A stretch of DNA of 64,000 nucleotides from Caldicellulosiruptor bescii DSM 6725. GTDB taxonomy: Bacteria; Bacillota; Thermoanaerobacteria; Caldicellulosiruptorales; Caldicellulosiruptoraceae. Within the stretch, counting starts at the first letter, position 1; every line of letters starts with the position of its first letter. The notes below the pieces were generated by a model, which was given only the letters and a program-made list of their open reading frames with translations, was not told the origin of the DNA and searched no databases. The position numbers and the translations under genes were made by a program. This document shows, piece after piece, positions 37,660-46,658 of this stretch. The stretch lies in assembly GCF_000022325.1 (NCBI RefSeq), contig NC_012034.1, positions 2,603,501-2,667,500 of the forward strand. Reading direction: 5' to 3'.

Positions 37660-39537
37660 TTATAGTAATTCGTCTTCCCCGGTTTCCTTCTGTTCGTTCC
37701 CTTCTGAACCATCTGCATTATTCTCTGGTGGTGTCGTAAATCTATTTTGTGACTGGTCAGCGTTTATCTGTGATTGTGCTCCTGCGTCGCAAACTTGCCC
37801 TGCAGTTGTGTTTCCAGTAACTTCTGCTGCCCACGGTCTCAAATAGTCTTTTATTGCCCGGATGGTTAATTGTTTACTCTCCTTCAATTCGCTTATGTCA
37901 ACTTTCTCTACTATCAACGGTTTGTGTCCCCTTACCATCACTATCGCTTTCTCGTTCTCAAATCTCAGCACTTCATCCTGTGTCAAAAGTTGTCTTTTAC
38001 CAACTGACTGTGTTATTCGTTCTATCTCTGTCAGACCTTCCAGTCCGCCCTGCCTTGATACCGACCGTGTGTGTATTGATTTCGTGCCAAGCAGTTCCGA
38101 TACATACTCCGCCGTCTTCAAATCGTTCGCCCCCAGGAAAAACTTTGTGTCACAACATCCTATTATGTTTTCCCAGTCCAGCGGGTATATCTTCTCAAGC
38201 TGCCCTAAACTCTGAAAGATAATACTGCAGTGCAGTCTCCTGGAACGAATCGTCGCTATCTTCTCCTGAAAATCCGGTATCTCACCAATGTTGGGAAACT
38301 CATCTAACAAAAAGTACACTTCCCTTGCTCTTATCTCTGGATCTGTTGTTGTATCGTGCAGGTTCACAAGCTTGATAAACAGGAAACTGAAAAACAGTGA
38401 GCTCAAGAAACTGAACGCTCTATGTGTGTCGCTTATGATACAAAAGTACGCTACCTTCCTTCGCTTCGGTGCTTCTAAATCTATGTCACTCACTTCTGTC
38501 ATTTTTTGGACAAGCCTGTTCTGGAATACCTGCAACCTTGTGCCAAGTCCTATGATAACACCAGTTCTTACCTGTTCACTTGCCTGTGCAAATATGTTGT
38601 ACGCCATCTTCGATGCCCTGTCGTTTGGTATATTCATAAACATGCTCTGCAACCCTGCCATGTTCGTTGTCGCTAAAAGCCTGTACAGTTCACCCAAATT
38701 CTGTCCCTGCGCCGGTCTCGTCTCCTTAATGTACAGCACCAGCGCCTTGAGCAGGTTCAGCTCCGCCCTGTCCCAGAACGGGTCGCCACCTGCCTTTCTC
38801 ATCCCTGCCTGTGTGTTCCTTATCACTACATCCGCAAATACCGTCGCATCCATATCATCTGCTACTGCGTCCAACGGATTCCACCTGTCAGAACATTCGA
38901 TGTTGACAAGATTTAAAGCTTTTACGTCGTACCCCTGCTTCTCTAACCATACTGACATGTCCTCAAAAAGTTCGCCTTTGGGGTCCGTTACTATCATGCT
39001 CTGCCCCATCTTCGCTATCTGCACAATGTTCGGCCTCGCAAACGTCCTTGACTTCCCTGTTCCCGGTGCTCCAAAGATTGCTATGTGCTTGTTATACTTC
39101 GTGTCTGCTGGCAGCACTACCCTCTGTCCTTTTACCTTCCCCAGCAGTATCCCTTTTTGCTCGCTCCCAAACTTGAATACCTTTTTTGCTTCGCTTTGCT
39201 TCATCCAGTCTGCTGAGCCATATGTGTTCCTCTCATCTGCTGGCACTTCCTTGCCAAAATGTATCTTCAACTCGTCTCTGTATGCAAATATGAATACTCC
39301 TGCTACCACCAGTAGGACAGTAGCAACACCAAGCCAGATTCTCAAAACTGCTGGACTGTGAAATACACTGCCCAGCGCTGCTACCGGGTCGGTCTGTATC
39401 ACTATCTTTGGACTCTTCCCTGCCATAATCTGTTCCCATGCGTCCTGTGATATCGCACCGCTGAACATCCCTATCAAATACGCCATTATCAGGTAGTAAA
39501 TTACCAGTATCGCTACAATTCCAAGTGCTTTCTTCAT
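37660..39537 (-). CDS. virD4: VirD4/TraG type IV coupling protein
   Basis: Two N-terminal TM helices (about 5-25 and 70-90) anchor it. Walker A is FGAPGTGKSRTF and Walker B VYFLLDEFPNIGEI, with the IFQSLGQLEKIY motif behind. It is 625 residues, as usual. It is the ATPase that takes the DNA-protein substrate to the channel. The preceding gene (replication-relaxation type) may deliver the substrate. Confidence 0.95.
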   Translation of the reverse strand: MKKALGIVAILVIYYLIMAYLIGMFSGAISQDAWEQIMAGKSPKIVIQTDPVAALGSVFHSPAVLRIWLGVATVLLVVAGVFIFAYRDELKIHFGKEVPADERNTYGSADWMKQSEAKKVFKFGSEQKGILLGKVKGQRVVLPADTKYNKHIAIFGAPGTGKSRTFARPNIVQIAKMGQSMIVTDPKGELFEDMSVWLEKQGYDVKALNLVNIECSDRWNPLDAVADDMDATVFADVVIRNTQAGMRKAGGDPFWDRAELNLLKALVLYIKETRPAQGQNLGELYRLLATTNMAGLQSMFMNIPNDRASKMAYNIFAQASEQVRTGVIIGLGTRLQVFQNRLVQKMTEVSDIDLEAPKRRKVAYFCIISDTHRAFSFLSSLFFSFLFIKLVNLHDTTTDPEIRAREVYFLLDEFPNIGEIPDFQEKIATIRSRRLHCSIIFQSLGQLEKIYPLDWENIIGCCDTKFFLGANDLKTAEYVSELLGTKSIHTRSVSRQGGLEGLTEIERITQSVGKRQLLTQDEVLRFENEKAIVMVRGHKPLIVEKVDISELKESKQLTIRAIKDYLRPWAAEVTGNTTAGQVCDAGAQSQINADQSQNRFTTPPENNADGSEGNEQKETGEDELL

Positions 39538-39549
39538 GCTATCAACCCC

Positions 39550-40539
39550 CTATACCTGCATTTCGCCAAGTTTTGTTTGGCTGCTGGGTTGGCTACTGGG
39601 TGTCGATTCATACCCGACTATGTTCAAAAACTCCTGCAGTGTGATCGTTCTCAAATTCGCCTGTATCCCTTCAAACCGCCACTCCTGACCTTTTAAACAC
39701 AGTATCTCTGCTCTGTATGGACTCGATTTCAATACGTTCTCTACTGCGTTCTTCCCTATCATCTCACCGTCTATCCCAATATATACTAGCTTTCCGCCTG
39801 CTTCAAAATCAAACAGTCTATTTCTACTGGGAAATGCATTGCTGTAAACTGCTGTTGCTATCCTGTGCTTCCATTCCGGTATCCCTATTATCACGTCCAT
39901 TATCTGCAGTCCCGATTCGCTCAATGGCAGTGTGTGCAATGCCTGCACCCTCAATCTCGTACTGTATTTTGTCACTACCTGCAAAAAGTCTTTTAGTTTC
40001 TCACCTTCGCATAAAATAACAAACCTGTGTATATCGTGCTCGACCAGTTCGTCTATGTCGTCTATCATCTCAGATAATACTTTCATGCTCGCTTTCTGTG
40101 ATACCTTGAATATCGCATAGCCTTTCGCCACCCCAAGCACCTTATTCTTGTCGCTTATCTCCTTCTTACCCCGCTGTTCACGCTGTTTTCTCGATTCACT
40201 CTTTAAATCCCAGCAGGTTGTAAAATGCGGCATAATGTATCTCCTAAACCCTACCCGTACTACGTTCTTCCATCTTCCTACCATCTCCGGCATCGACGGG
40301 TTGCTCAATGGCTCAAACTTTAACCCATACTCCTCTTCTATCAACCTTGCACCACTTTCTGTCAGCGTTATATTGTTCCAACCCACTTTCTTCAATATCC
40401 CTTCGTCTATCATCTTACCTATCCTGTTGTATATCGCCTTCTTGTTCCTGTAAATCTCTCTCGCCATATCATATGACACCATCTTGAATTTCACTACCAT
40501 CTCAAAAAATGCTTCGTCTCTCTTGCTTAATTCCAGCAC
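39550..40539 (-). CDS. Replication-relaxation family protein
   Basis: The N-terminal winged helix (RDEAFFEMVVKFKMVSYDMA) with YNRIGKMIDEGILKKV fits the Rep_relax family known from Firmicute ICEs and plasmids. The C-terminal half has strands like a restriction fold (RFVILCEGEKLKDFLQVVTK) but no proven nuclease site. GTG 40539 is used. It lies 12 nt before virD4 and may replace a standard relaxase or prepare the origin. Confidence 0.75.
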   Translation of the reverse strand: MLELSKRDEAFFEMVVKFKMVSYDMAREIYRNKKAIYNRIGKMIDEGILKKVGWNNITLTESGARLIEEEYGLKFEPLSNPSMPEMVGRWKNVVRVGFRRYIMPHFTTCWDLKSESRKQREQRGKKEISDKNKVLGVAKGYAIFKVSQKASMKVLSEMIDDIDELVEHDIHRFVILCEGEKLKDFLQVVTKYSTRLRVQALHTLPLSESGLQIMDVIIGIPEWKHRIATAVYSNAFPSRNRLFDFEAGGKLVYIGIDGEMIGKNAVENVLKSSPYRAEILCLKGQEWRFEGIQANLRTITLQEFLNIVGYESTPSSQPSSQTKLGEMQV

Positions 40540-40902
40540 TTTACATCACCACCATCTAATGTTGTTGCCTGCTTCTGGCATGTTCTACTGGTTACTACCA
40601 TTAAACACTGCCAGTTTGCCTATGGCAGCTATACCATCTAATGGCGTCTGTGCTCTTTAGCAATGACTACTGGGTTGCTACTTCGGTGCAGGGAAACTCT
40701 TCCCTGCACCTTTCCCTTTTGCTCTTGTCCGGAGTTTTTTGGAACTTCTGAAACATCCCAAATTGTGCTCAAAAAAATACTATGGATTCACATATAGAAA
40801 ACCTACTTTCATAAGTTTCTTGATTTTCTTTATGCTTTTCCATCGTGCTTTCTAATATGGAAAGTAAAAGATTAACTTTAACTAATTATAGCAATTAAGC
40901 CA
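40540..40902. other. Gene-free region with a bidirectional hairpin
   Basis: GGTGCAGGGAAACTCTTCCC then TGCACC (40685-40710) is an 11-bp perfect hairpin with T-rich flanks. The rest is AT-rich with short repeats of ACTACTGG and AATGGCGTC. No gene or clear nic site can be seen; it is a candidate place for oriT next to the Rep_relax gene. Confidence 0.45.
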
Positions 40903-41517
40903 TTATTCTACTGGAATTTTGTTTGCTACTTCAATGTTAGGTTTTGCTGTTATGATTTTATGTATGTTCTCGGGGTGCGTTACTTTTATCAATGTTTTGC
41001 AGTACACGTTGTCTATAGGGAAGCCGAAACAACTGAAGGACATATGGTACATTGTGTCTTCGGGGATGATACCACTTATGACCAGTGCGTCTATTAGAGT
41101 CTTCATCATTCGGTTATCTGTATCCGCCTTAATTGAAACGCTGTGTGGTACATAGAATTCAAAGACTATATGAGCTTTTTCGAAGTATGGTTTTTCTGGC
41201 AGTTTAGACAGGGCGTTATATATCATTTCTTTCCATTTCAGTGTATCTGACTGAGTAGCGACTTTGTAGACAGGTGGGACGTCGTAGATTAAGATTATTA
41301 AGATGTCGTCTTCGTATTTTGCTTCGGTTATGTCCGATAAAAAGGTAGTGTCAATTTTGTAATTGTGGATATCTTCGATGATGCTTGCGTAGAATTTAAC
41401 TTTATACTGGATTTCAAACAGGCTTTCACGTATCTGGTAGACAGAAAATTCCAGTTCTTTTGTCCATTTTGTGAGGTGTTCAATAAGTGGTATGAAATCG
41501 TTCGGAATATTACTCAT
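40903..41517 (-). CDS. RusA-like Holliday-junction resolvase (probable)
   Basis: The segment ADTDNRMMKTLIDALVISGI then IPEDT fits the D-x-D-N...D pattern of RusA resolvases. An extra helical N-terminal part of about 60 residues is not usual for the family. It would cut branched DNA formed during transfer or replication. AAAGGAGAGAAATCAAG precedes ATG. Confidence 0.6.
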   Translation of the reverse strand: MSNIPNDFIPLIEHLTKWTKELEFSVYQIRESLFEIQYKVKFYASIIEDIHNYKIDTTFLSDITEAKYEDDILIILIYDVPPVYKVATQSDTLKWKEMIYNALSKLPEKPYFEKAHIVFEFYVPHSVSIKADTDNRMMKTLIDALVISGIIPEDTMYHMSFSCFGFPIDNVYCKTLIKVTHPENIHKIITAKPNIEVANKIPVE

Positions 41518-41559
41518 CTTGATTTCTCTCCTTTCTGCAGTTTTTCTACAAAAAAAATA

Positions 41560-41583
41560 AGGCAGGGTTTAAGCCCTGCCTTA
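41560..41583 (-). terminator. Intrinsic terminator after the ParR-like gene
   Basis: AAGGCAGGGCTTAAACCCTG then CC and TTATTTTTTTT, 3 nt after the stop of the gene at 41586. Confidence 0.85.
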
Positions 41584-41585
41584 TA

Positions 41586-41825
41586 CTATGAGAAGGCGTT
41601 GAGGAATGACCTTACAACCTTTTTATTCTTTGCAAGGTTGTTTTCTTTTTGATTTTCACTACTGGAAGGCAGATTAACAGGTATTGTGTTCAGTTTAATA
41701 CTACCTGATACGACTGCTTTGGTTGCGTAGTACAGCTCAAGTGCGTCGAGAATGACTCTGGTCTTGTTTTCTTCCTGCCAGATAGGATGTTTTTCATCGA
41801 TTTTAACTGACAGAGTCTTTTTCAT
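41586..41825 (-). CDS. ParR-like ribbon-helix-helix partner of ParM
   Basis: The 79-residue protein (TLSVKIDEKHPIWQEENKTR then VILDALELYYATK) shows a strand-helix-helix pattern as in RHH adaptor proteins, and a polar tail. It follows the ParM-like gene, as parR does in plasmid segregation systems. The parC site is not found by eye. Confidence 0.6.
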   Translation of the reverse strand: MKKTLSVKIDEKHPIWQEENKTRVILDALELYYATKAVVSGSIKLNTIPVNLPSSSENQKENNLAKNKKVVRSFLNAFS

Positions 41826-42002
41826 TCCAGACTCACCTTTTCGTAATACTGTTTTAGAGCTTTTGTTACCTTAGTTAGAGACACCTTGTATTGCTATTTT
41901 GTATTACTGGAAGTAAAAAATCGAATAAAAAATTCATAGTAGTAATACAAAGCAGGCATTTGACATTCATCCATTTCAGTTATATCAAAGTTTACAGTGG
42001 TA

Positions 42003-42956
42003 TTACTCATCAAGTATACTGAGCAGATTCAAAAATCCTTTTGCGTTTGCGAACTGTGCATTGTTGATGACCTGGACATTTTCAAACTCTTTTTGCAGAA
42101 CAGCTGCGATATTGAAAGCGCCACCACCTGCCACGAATACACCATCAAATGTGTCAAAGCCACGTTGTAATTTTCTTGAAATAGACTGGACAATGTCATT
42201 TGCTATAGTGTTGAAGACTTCTTTTTTTTGTTCTTCGATGTTTATTTTTCTGCCACGTACGGATATCTGCGAACGCTCATGAATATCGAGCAGAAGATTT
42301 GTATCGTAACTGACTCCATATTTTCGTTCGAGGATTATGCTGAGCTTTTCAATAGCCATTGACATACCTTTGTCAAGTGTAAAGCACAGTTCGAGAAGTG
42401 GATTGATGTTGTTTTCATTCACTTCTACAACTATGACATCAGTAGTTCTAAAACCTATGTCCAGAACGCAATAAATTCCTTTTTCAATATTAGAGTCGAT
42501 AGAAAACAAGGCACCAACACCCTGTGGAAAAACTTCGCACCTTGTTATGTGGTATGTGTGTGCCACGTTGTTGCTGTCAACAATTATCTCTTCTGCGAAC
42601 TCAAAATAGTCTCTGACTTTCTCTTTAAGTTTTGGGTATAACATAAGTGGCAGACCAAGACCAAGTTCGATTTCTCTGTCGCTATCAAGAGCCATAAGTG
42701 CTGTTAGAATGAGTAACTTGGAAAACTCTGATACAAATCTGTCGTCTGAGAAACTTGTTTCTGTTATCATGCAATGAGTAGCTGCTTTTCCTACTGCGTA
42801 AGTCTGGTTCATATAAGTTATGAAGTATTCACTGGTTGGTTTAAGTCCTATATCGGTTAGAAAAGTTTTTGCTACTGCGGATGGGAAAATCACTTCTTTT
42901 CCTTTTTCATTTACTGCCTTTGTAAAACCAAACCCAACATCAACGGCACATTTCAT
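42003..42956 (-). CDS. parM: ParM/StbA-like actin ATPase
   Basis: The 317-residue protein has phosphate loops AVDVGFGFTKAVNEKG and CVLDIGFRTTDVIVVE and the adenosine motif GVFVAGGGAFNIAAV. This actin-like ATPase forms filaments that separate plasmid copies. In an integrated element it suggests a plasmid-like, multi-copy circular stage. GGGGGTAAGATAACT precedes ATG. Confidence 0.9.
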   Translation of the reverse strand: MKCAVDVGFGFTKAVNEKGKEVIFPSAVAKTFLTDIGLKPTSEYFITYMNQTYAVGKAATHCMITETSFSDDRFVSEFSKLLILTALMALDSDREIELGLGLPLMLYPKLKEKVRDYFEFAEEIIVDSNNVAHTYHITRCEVFPQGVGALFSIDSNIEKGIYCVLDIGFRTTDVIVVEVNENNINPLLELCFTLDKGMSMAIEKLSIILERKYGVSYDTNLLLDIHERSQISVRGRKINIEEQKKEVFNTIANDIVQSISRKLQRGFDTFDGVFVAGGGAFNIAAVLQKEFENVQVINNAQFANAKGFLNLLSILDE

Positions 42957-43001
42957 AGTTATCTTACCCCCTTTTAAATTTTTGCTGCCGATAAAATAAA
43001 A

Positions 43002-43033
43002 AAGCCTGTGAGAATGGAACTTTTCTCACAGGC
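43002..43033 (-). terminator. Intrinsic terminator
   Basis: GCCTGTGAGAAAAGTTCCAT then TCTCACAGGCTTTTTTATTTT, between the zinc-finger genes and parM; parM therefore needs its own promoter or readthrough. Confidence 0.85.
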
Positions 43034-43179
43034 AAAAATTTTTCTGTGTTCGGTTTTTTGTTCGCATTTTATTCTGGTATACTGAGATTGAGTAGTTAGC
43101 CAGATTAAAGTTTGCGTTATTAAAGTTTGCAAAAACAGTGGGGGGTATTCTCCTCCCCCGTGAGTATAACAAGCCCTGA

Positions 43180-43755
43180 TTAGAAATCATAATCAGGGCT
43201 TTTGTTGTTTATCTGAACTTTCTTTAAAAGTCCTTTTTTAATCACTTTTTGTTTTATCTCTTCCCATTCCTGTTTTGTAATCAGGCAATCATGGACAGGT
43301 ACCATGAAGGTTATGAGTTTGTTGTCAATCCAGTCAGCGTATGCAACTCCGTTACAACTTCTCACAACTGACAGGAACGTTTCCTTGTCAAGTCTTAAGT
43401 TTCTAAACCCGGCATCTCTGAAGTAGTACTGAATGTCTTTCATTATTTTCTCAGTGAACCATATCTCAAGGTTGATGTTTTTATCTTTATACTCAAGGTA
43501 CAGAACAGCAAGCGGGTCCACTGCAACAAGGTATCTGTCAATAAAATCCCACAATGAGCGGTTTAAAAGCTGATTGTAATGCCGTGTGCAGAACCATGCC
43601 GGTGTTTTTGAGAGTCTGTAGTATGCTTTCTCCCCGCAGACTGAACAACGCATATTGTCAGACACTTCATATTCAATTCTCTCTCTTTTTGAGTCATTTT
43701 TGGGATAAAGTAGCGCAATTCTTGCTCTATCGAGTATATCAACCATGTCGTTCAT
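43180..43755 (-). CDS. Zinc-finger protein, second of a tandem pair
   Basis: The 191-residue product has CSVCGEKAYYRLSKTPAWFC then TRHY, a CxxC...CxxxH site. The C-terminal part (VVRSCNGVAYADWIDNKLIT) matches the neighbour (MLRSYDRVAYADVINDRIFA). ATG 43755 overlaps the stop of the neighbour (ATGA). No known family. Confidence 0.65.
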   Translation of the reverse strand: MNDMVDILDRARIALLYPKNDSKRERIEYEVSDNMRCSVCGEKAYYRLSKTPAWFCTRHYNQLLNRSLWDFIDRYLVAVDPLAVLYLEYKDKNINLEIWFTEKIMKDIQYYFRDAGFRNLRLDKETFLSVVRSCNGVAYADWIDNKLITFMVPVHDCLITKQEWEEIKQKVIKKGLLKKVQINNKSPDYDF

Positions 43756-44309
43756 AGTATATACTCCCCCAATCTTTGCTTGATTTCTTCCCATTCCTTT
43801 TCGGTGATGATATACTCGTCGTTGAACTCGTCCAGAAGGTAGGCAAATATTCTGTCATTAATTACATCAGCGTATGCGACTCTGTCGTAAGACCTGAGCA
43901 TCGTTAGAAATATTTCCTGATTTAACGTTTCCTTATCATTGAGCAAACCCATTGCTTTAAGATATTCTTCAGTTTCCTGCAATACATCACTGACTTTTCC
44001 CACATATGAGACTTTTACTTTCCTGTTTTCACCAAAAACTACTGGTATTTCTTTTACACTGTTGCTGTCAAGAATATTTTCGATGACATAGCAAAAAGTG
44101 TTTGTCCTGATAAAATTGTAATGTCTTCTGCACAGATAAATTTTTTCATCTCCATCTTCGTATACAACCACATACTCAGCATTTTCGATGCATTCTGGAT
44201 CGGAGCACAGTTCTTTCTCATTCCCGGGTAATTTAACCACTTTAGCATAGCATTCGCCTATATCCACCATCACATCAAATGGATTAAAATTGGGGTTGTT
44301 ATTTTGCAT
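43752..44309 (-). CDS. Zinc-finger protein, first of a tandem pair
   Basis: The 185-residue product has CSDPECIENAEYVV then YLCRRHYNFI, a CxxxxC...CxxH site, and the same C-terminal pattern as the next gene. The two arose by duplication. They lie between the VirB6-like gene and parM; a role in transfer is likely by position only. ATG 44309 follows AGGAGAGACATCAAT. Confidence 0.65.
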   Translation of the reverse strand: MQNNNPNFNPFDVMVDIGECYAKVVKLPGNEKELCSDPECIENAEYVVVYEDGDEKIYLCRRHYNFIRTNTFCYVIENILDSNSVKEIPVVFGENRKVKVSYVGKVSDVLQETEEYLKAMGLLNDKETLNQEIFLTMLRSYDRVAYADVINDRIFAYLLDEFNDEYIITEKEWEEIKQRLGEYIL

Positions 44310-44400
44310 ATTGATGTCTCTCCTTTCGTATGCTGTTTGTTTAGAAAATACCACAGCCAGATTGCAAAAACTACTGGGAACGTACTTTCACAAAAACAAA

Positions 44401-44432
44401 AACCCTGCTACTGTTTCAAAGTAGCAGGGCTG
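44401..44432 (-). terminator. Intrinsic terminator after the VirB6-like gene
   Basis: GCCCTGCTACTTTGAAACAG then TAGCAGGGTTTTTGTTTTTG follows the stop of the VirB6-like gene. Confidence 0.85.
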
Positions 44433-44438
44433 CAGGTT

Positions 44439-46658
44439 TTAAACTTTGAATATAAACGCTTCTGCTGCACTTGCGTATGGGTGTCTTTTTGCAAAGTATG
44501 CTTCAAAACTTTCAGTACTGTGGCCAAGTTTTTTTGCGGCTATTACTTCATTGATATTGAGCTGTTTTCTGGTGATATCTCTTTCATGTTTAAACGCCCT
44601 GTGCAGATTCATTATTGCGTCCGATTCTTCGTCGGTTAGTGTGTAACCTTTTTGACTCAGATACACAGACAACCTGCTTGCATCACCGTTTTTTATCGCT
44701 TCAGTTAACATGTGTCCCTTCCCTTCTGCTGTTAGAAAGTTCGACAGTGAAGACAGGTTAGCAAAATCCTGTTTGTACTCCTGGTTGTTTGCAAGTCTCT
44801 GTAAAGTGGTTAAATCTATTGCCTGTCGCATTTTTGTGCCTGCGCCAGCCGATTTCAAGACCCCACCTGCTATGTGAGCAAAAGCAGTAAAAGCGGGGTT
44901 ATCATGCTGAACAACTGCTCCTATGTTTTGTAGCATACTGCCGGTTGCATACAGCAAACTTTTACCTGTAAGAGCAGCAAGATTCTGTACAAAAGCTTTT
45001 CTTGTAAAATCTGTGTCTGCATAAATGTTTCTCGTTCCTCGAGTTGTAAACGGTTGTGATGAACTGATTCTGGACACAGTGCTGAAATCTACAGTAGGTG
45101 GTGATGTAGCAGGTACACCTGAAGATCCACCCATAGGTATTGCTCCACTTCCGAATGGTTTGCTGCGCGAAATTCCACCCTCTGCAGCTATACCACTGCT
45201 TCTGTCCGAACCACCTGACGGAGTTTTACCTGGACTGCTGCCGGACTCGTATCCTGTCGAACCTGAACCATAGCTTTCTTTCCCACTGCTTCTGGAACCT
45301 GAAAATGCTCTGGAAAAAGCATTTGTGGTGCCTTTTATCATCGGAAAAATACCGGTAAAAAACGGATTTGCAAGATGTTCTTCGTCCACACCGCTTACAC
45401 GCTGGAACCAGTTTTGCAGCATGTTTCTCAGCGTACCGCCCAGCTGTGGAACCATCCACATAGCAAGAAGCGTGAAAAGCCACCCTGTAAGATCAAGTGA
45501 GTTTATAAGGTGCAGGACTGCCAGCAGGGAAAAAGCATAGAAAAACCCCATCGACGTATTTGTAATTATTTCACCGAACCATACGTTCATAACGTTCGAA
45601 TCTTTCTTTATACCCCACATCATTGCTGCTATTGGAGTGAACAAGAAGAATACACCAAGTACTATTTTTCTTATAAGGAAAATCATATTGATTTTGAAAT
45701 ACAGGTAAGCGTACATGAGTTTAACAATTGCAGTATTCAGTAGATTCTGAGTATCAATTTGTGAAATAAAACTGTCAATATCAGAGTTTGCGATATTACT
45801 GTCTCCCATATAGCTGTATTCCAGTGCTACATATCCGTGCAGTACATTTGTAAGACTGACAAAAAACTTGTTGAGGTACACAAAAATGAGCGGACACGCA
45901 GCTACAAGCAAAACAGCTTCAACCCATGTATAAATTTCTTCCATCATATCAGCTTTTTTTCTAGCACTGTAACCGAACGTGATCATCTGAATACCTGTTT
46001 TGCCTACCATGATGATGATAAACGCAGTTGCAGCAAGTGTTACAAGCCAGTAGAAACTGAGCATGAATTGAAATTGTTCTGCTGTAAAAACAGAGTTATT
46101 AAACAAAAGTTTACTCATGGGCTGGAACCCTGCTATTTGACCTGCGTACGTTATGAAGTCTGTTATACCATTAAGGATAGCGCACACGCCTAAGATTATC
46201 CATGAATCTTCCTTCCCGTCTGTTGCAGTTGTTGTTTGGCTGACAGGCGGAGTAGAAGTCTCTGGTAGTTTAAGAGTGTTGTAGAACTTTTCCTCAAGTC
46301 CTGCTATAAGTCCGACGAATGTTGTGAGCAGGGTAAGAATTATACAACCGACAACAACATATTTGAGCCAGTCATAAGTTTTTGCAGTTTCTTCAGAACT
46401 TCTAGCTACAATGAATCTGAGTCCAATTACAAGTACAGTTATAGCAGCCAGAGCAATACCAACTATTATAATTTTCCCTGACAGTTCACTTATGAGACTT
46501 CTGGCAGTAAGTACCGGGTCAACAGTATTGGAGTTTTCGTTTGGTGTGATTGCGCCTTCCACCGGTGCAGCAAAACCGAGTCTAAAAAGAAACAAAAAAA
46601 TCAACCCTGACAGTGTACCTGTCAGGGTTCTGAAAGTTTTAATTCTGGACGTTTTCAT
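44439..46658 (-). CDS. VirB6/TrbL-like conjugation membrane protein
   Basis: The 739-residue protein has a signal-like first helix, about seven more TM helices (for example IIIVGIALAAITVLVIGLRF, WLVTLAATAFIIIMVG, IVLGVFFLFTPIAAMMWGI), a low-complexity Ser/Gly/Pro-rich region and a helical C-terminal domain. This is the layout of VirB6/TrbL channel proteins of Gram-positive T4SS. It overlaps the JAMM-like gene by 20 nt. Confidence 0.8.
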   Translation of the reverse strand: MKTSRIKTFRTLTGTLSGLIFLFLFRLGFAAPVEGAITPNENSNTVDPVLTARSLISELSGKIIIVGIALAAITVLVIGLRFIVARSSEETAKTYDWLKYVVVGCIILTLLTTFVGLIAGLEEKFYNTLKLPETSTPPVSQTTTATDGKEDSWIILGVCAILNGITDFITYAGQIAGFQPMSKLLFNNSVFTAEQFQFMLSFYWLVTLAATAFIIIMVGKTGIQMITFGYSARKKADMMEEIYTWVEAVLLVAACPLIFVYLNKFFVSLTNVLHGYVALEYSYMGDSNIANSDIDSFISQIDTQNLLNTAIVKLMYAYLYFKINMIFLIRKIVLGVFFLFTPIAAMMWGIKKDSNVMNVWFGEIITNTSMGFFYAFSLLAVLHLINSLDLTGWLFTLLAMWMVPQLGGTLRNMLQNWFQRVSGVDEEHLANPFFTGIFPMIKGTTNAFSRAFSGSRSSGKESYGSGSTGYESGSSPGKTPSGGSDRSSGIAAEGGISRSKPFGSGAIPMGGSSGVPATSPPTVDFSTVSRISSSQPFTTRGTRNIYADTDFTRKAFVQNLAALTGKSLLYATGSMLQNIGAVVQHDNPAFTAFAHIAGGVLKSAGAGTKMRQAIDLTTLQRLANNQEYKQDFANLSSLSNFLTAEGKGHMLTEAIKNGDASRLSVYLSQKGYTLTDEESDAIMNLHRAFKHERDITRKQLNINEVIAAKKLGHSTESFEAYFAKRHPYASAAEAFIFKV

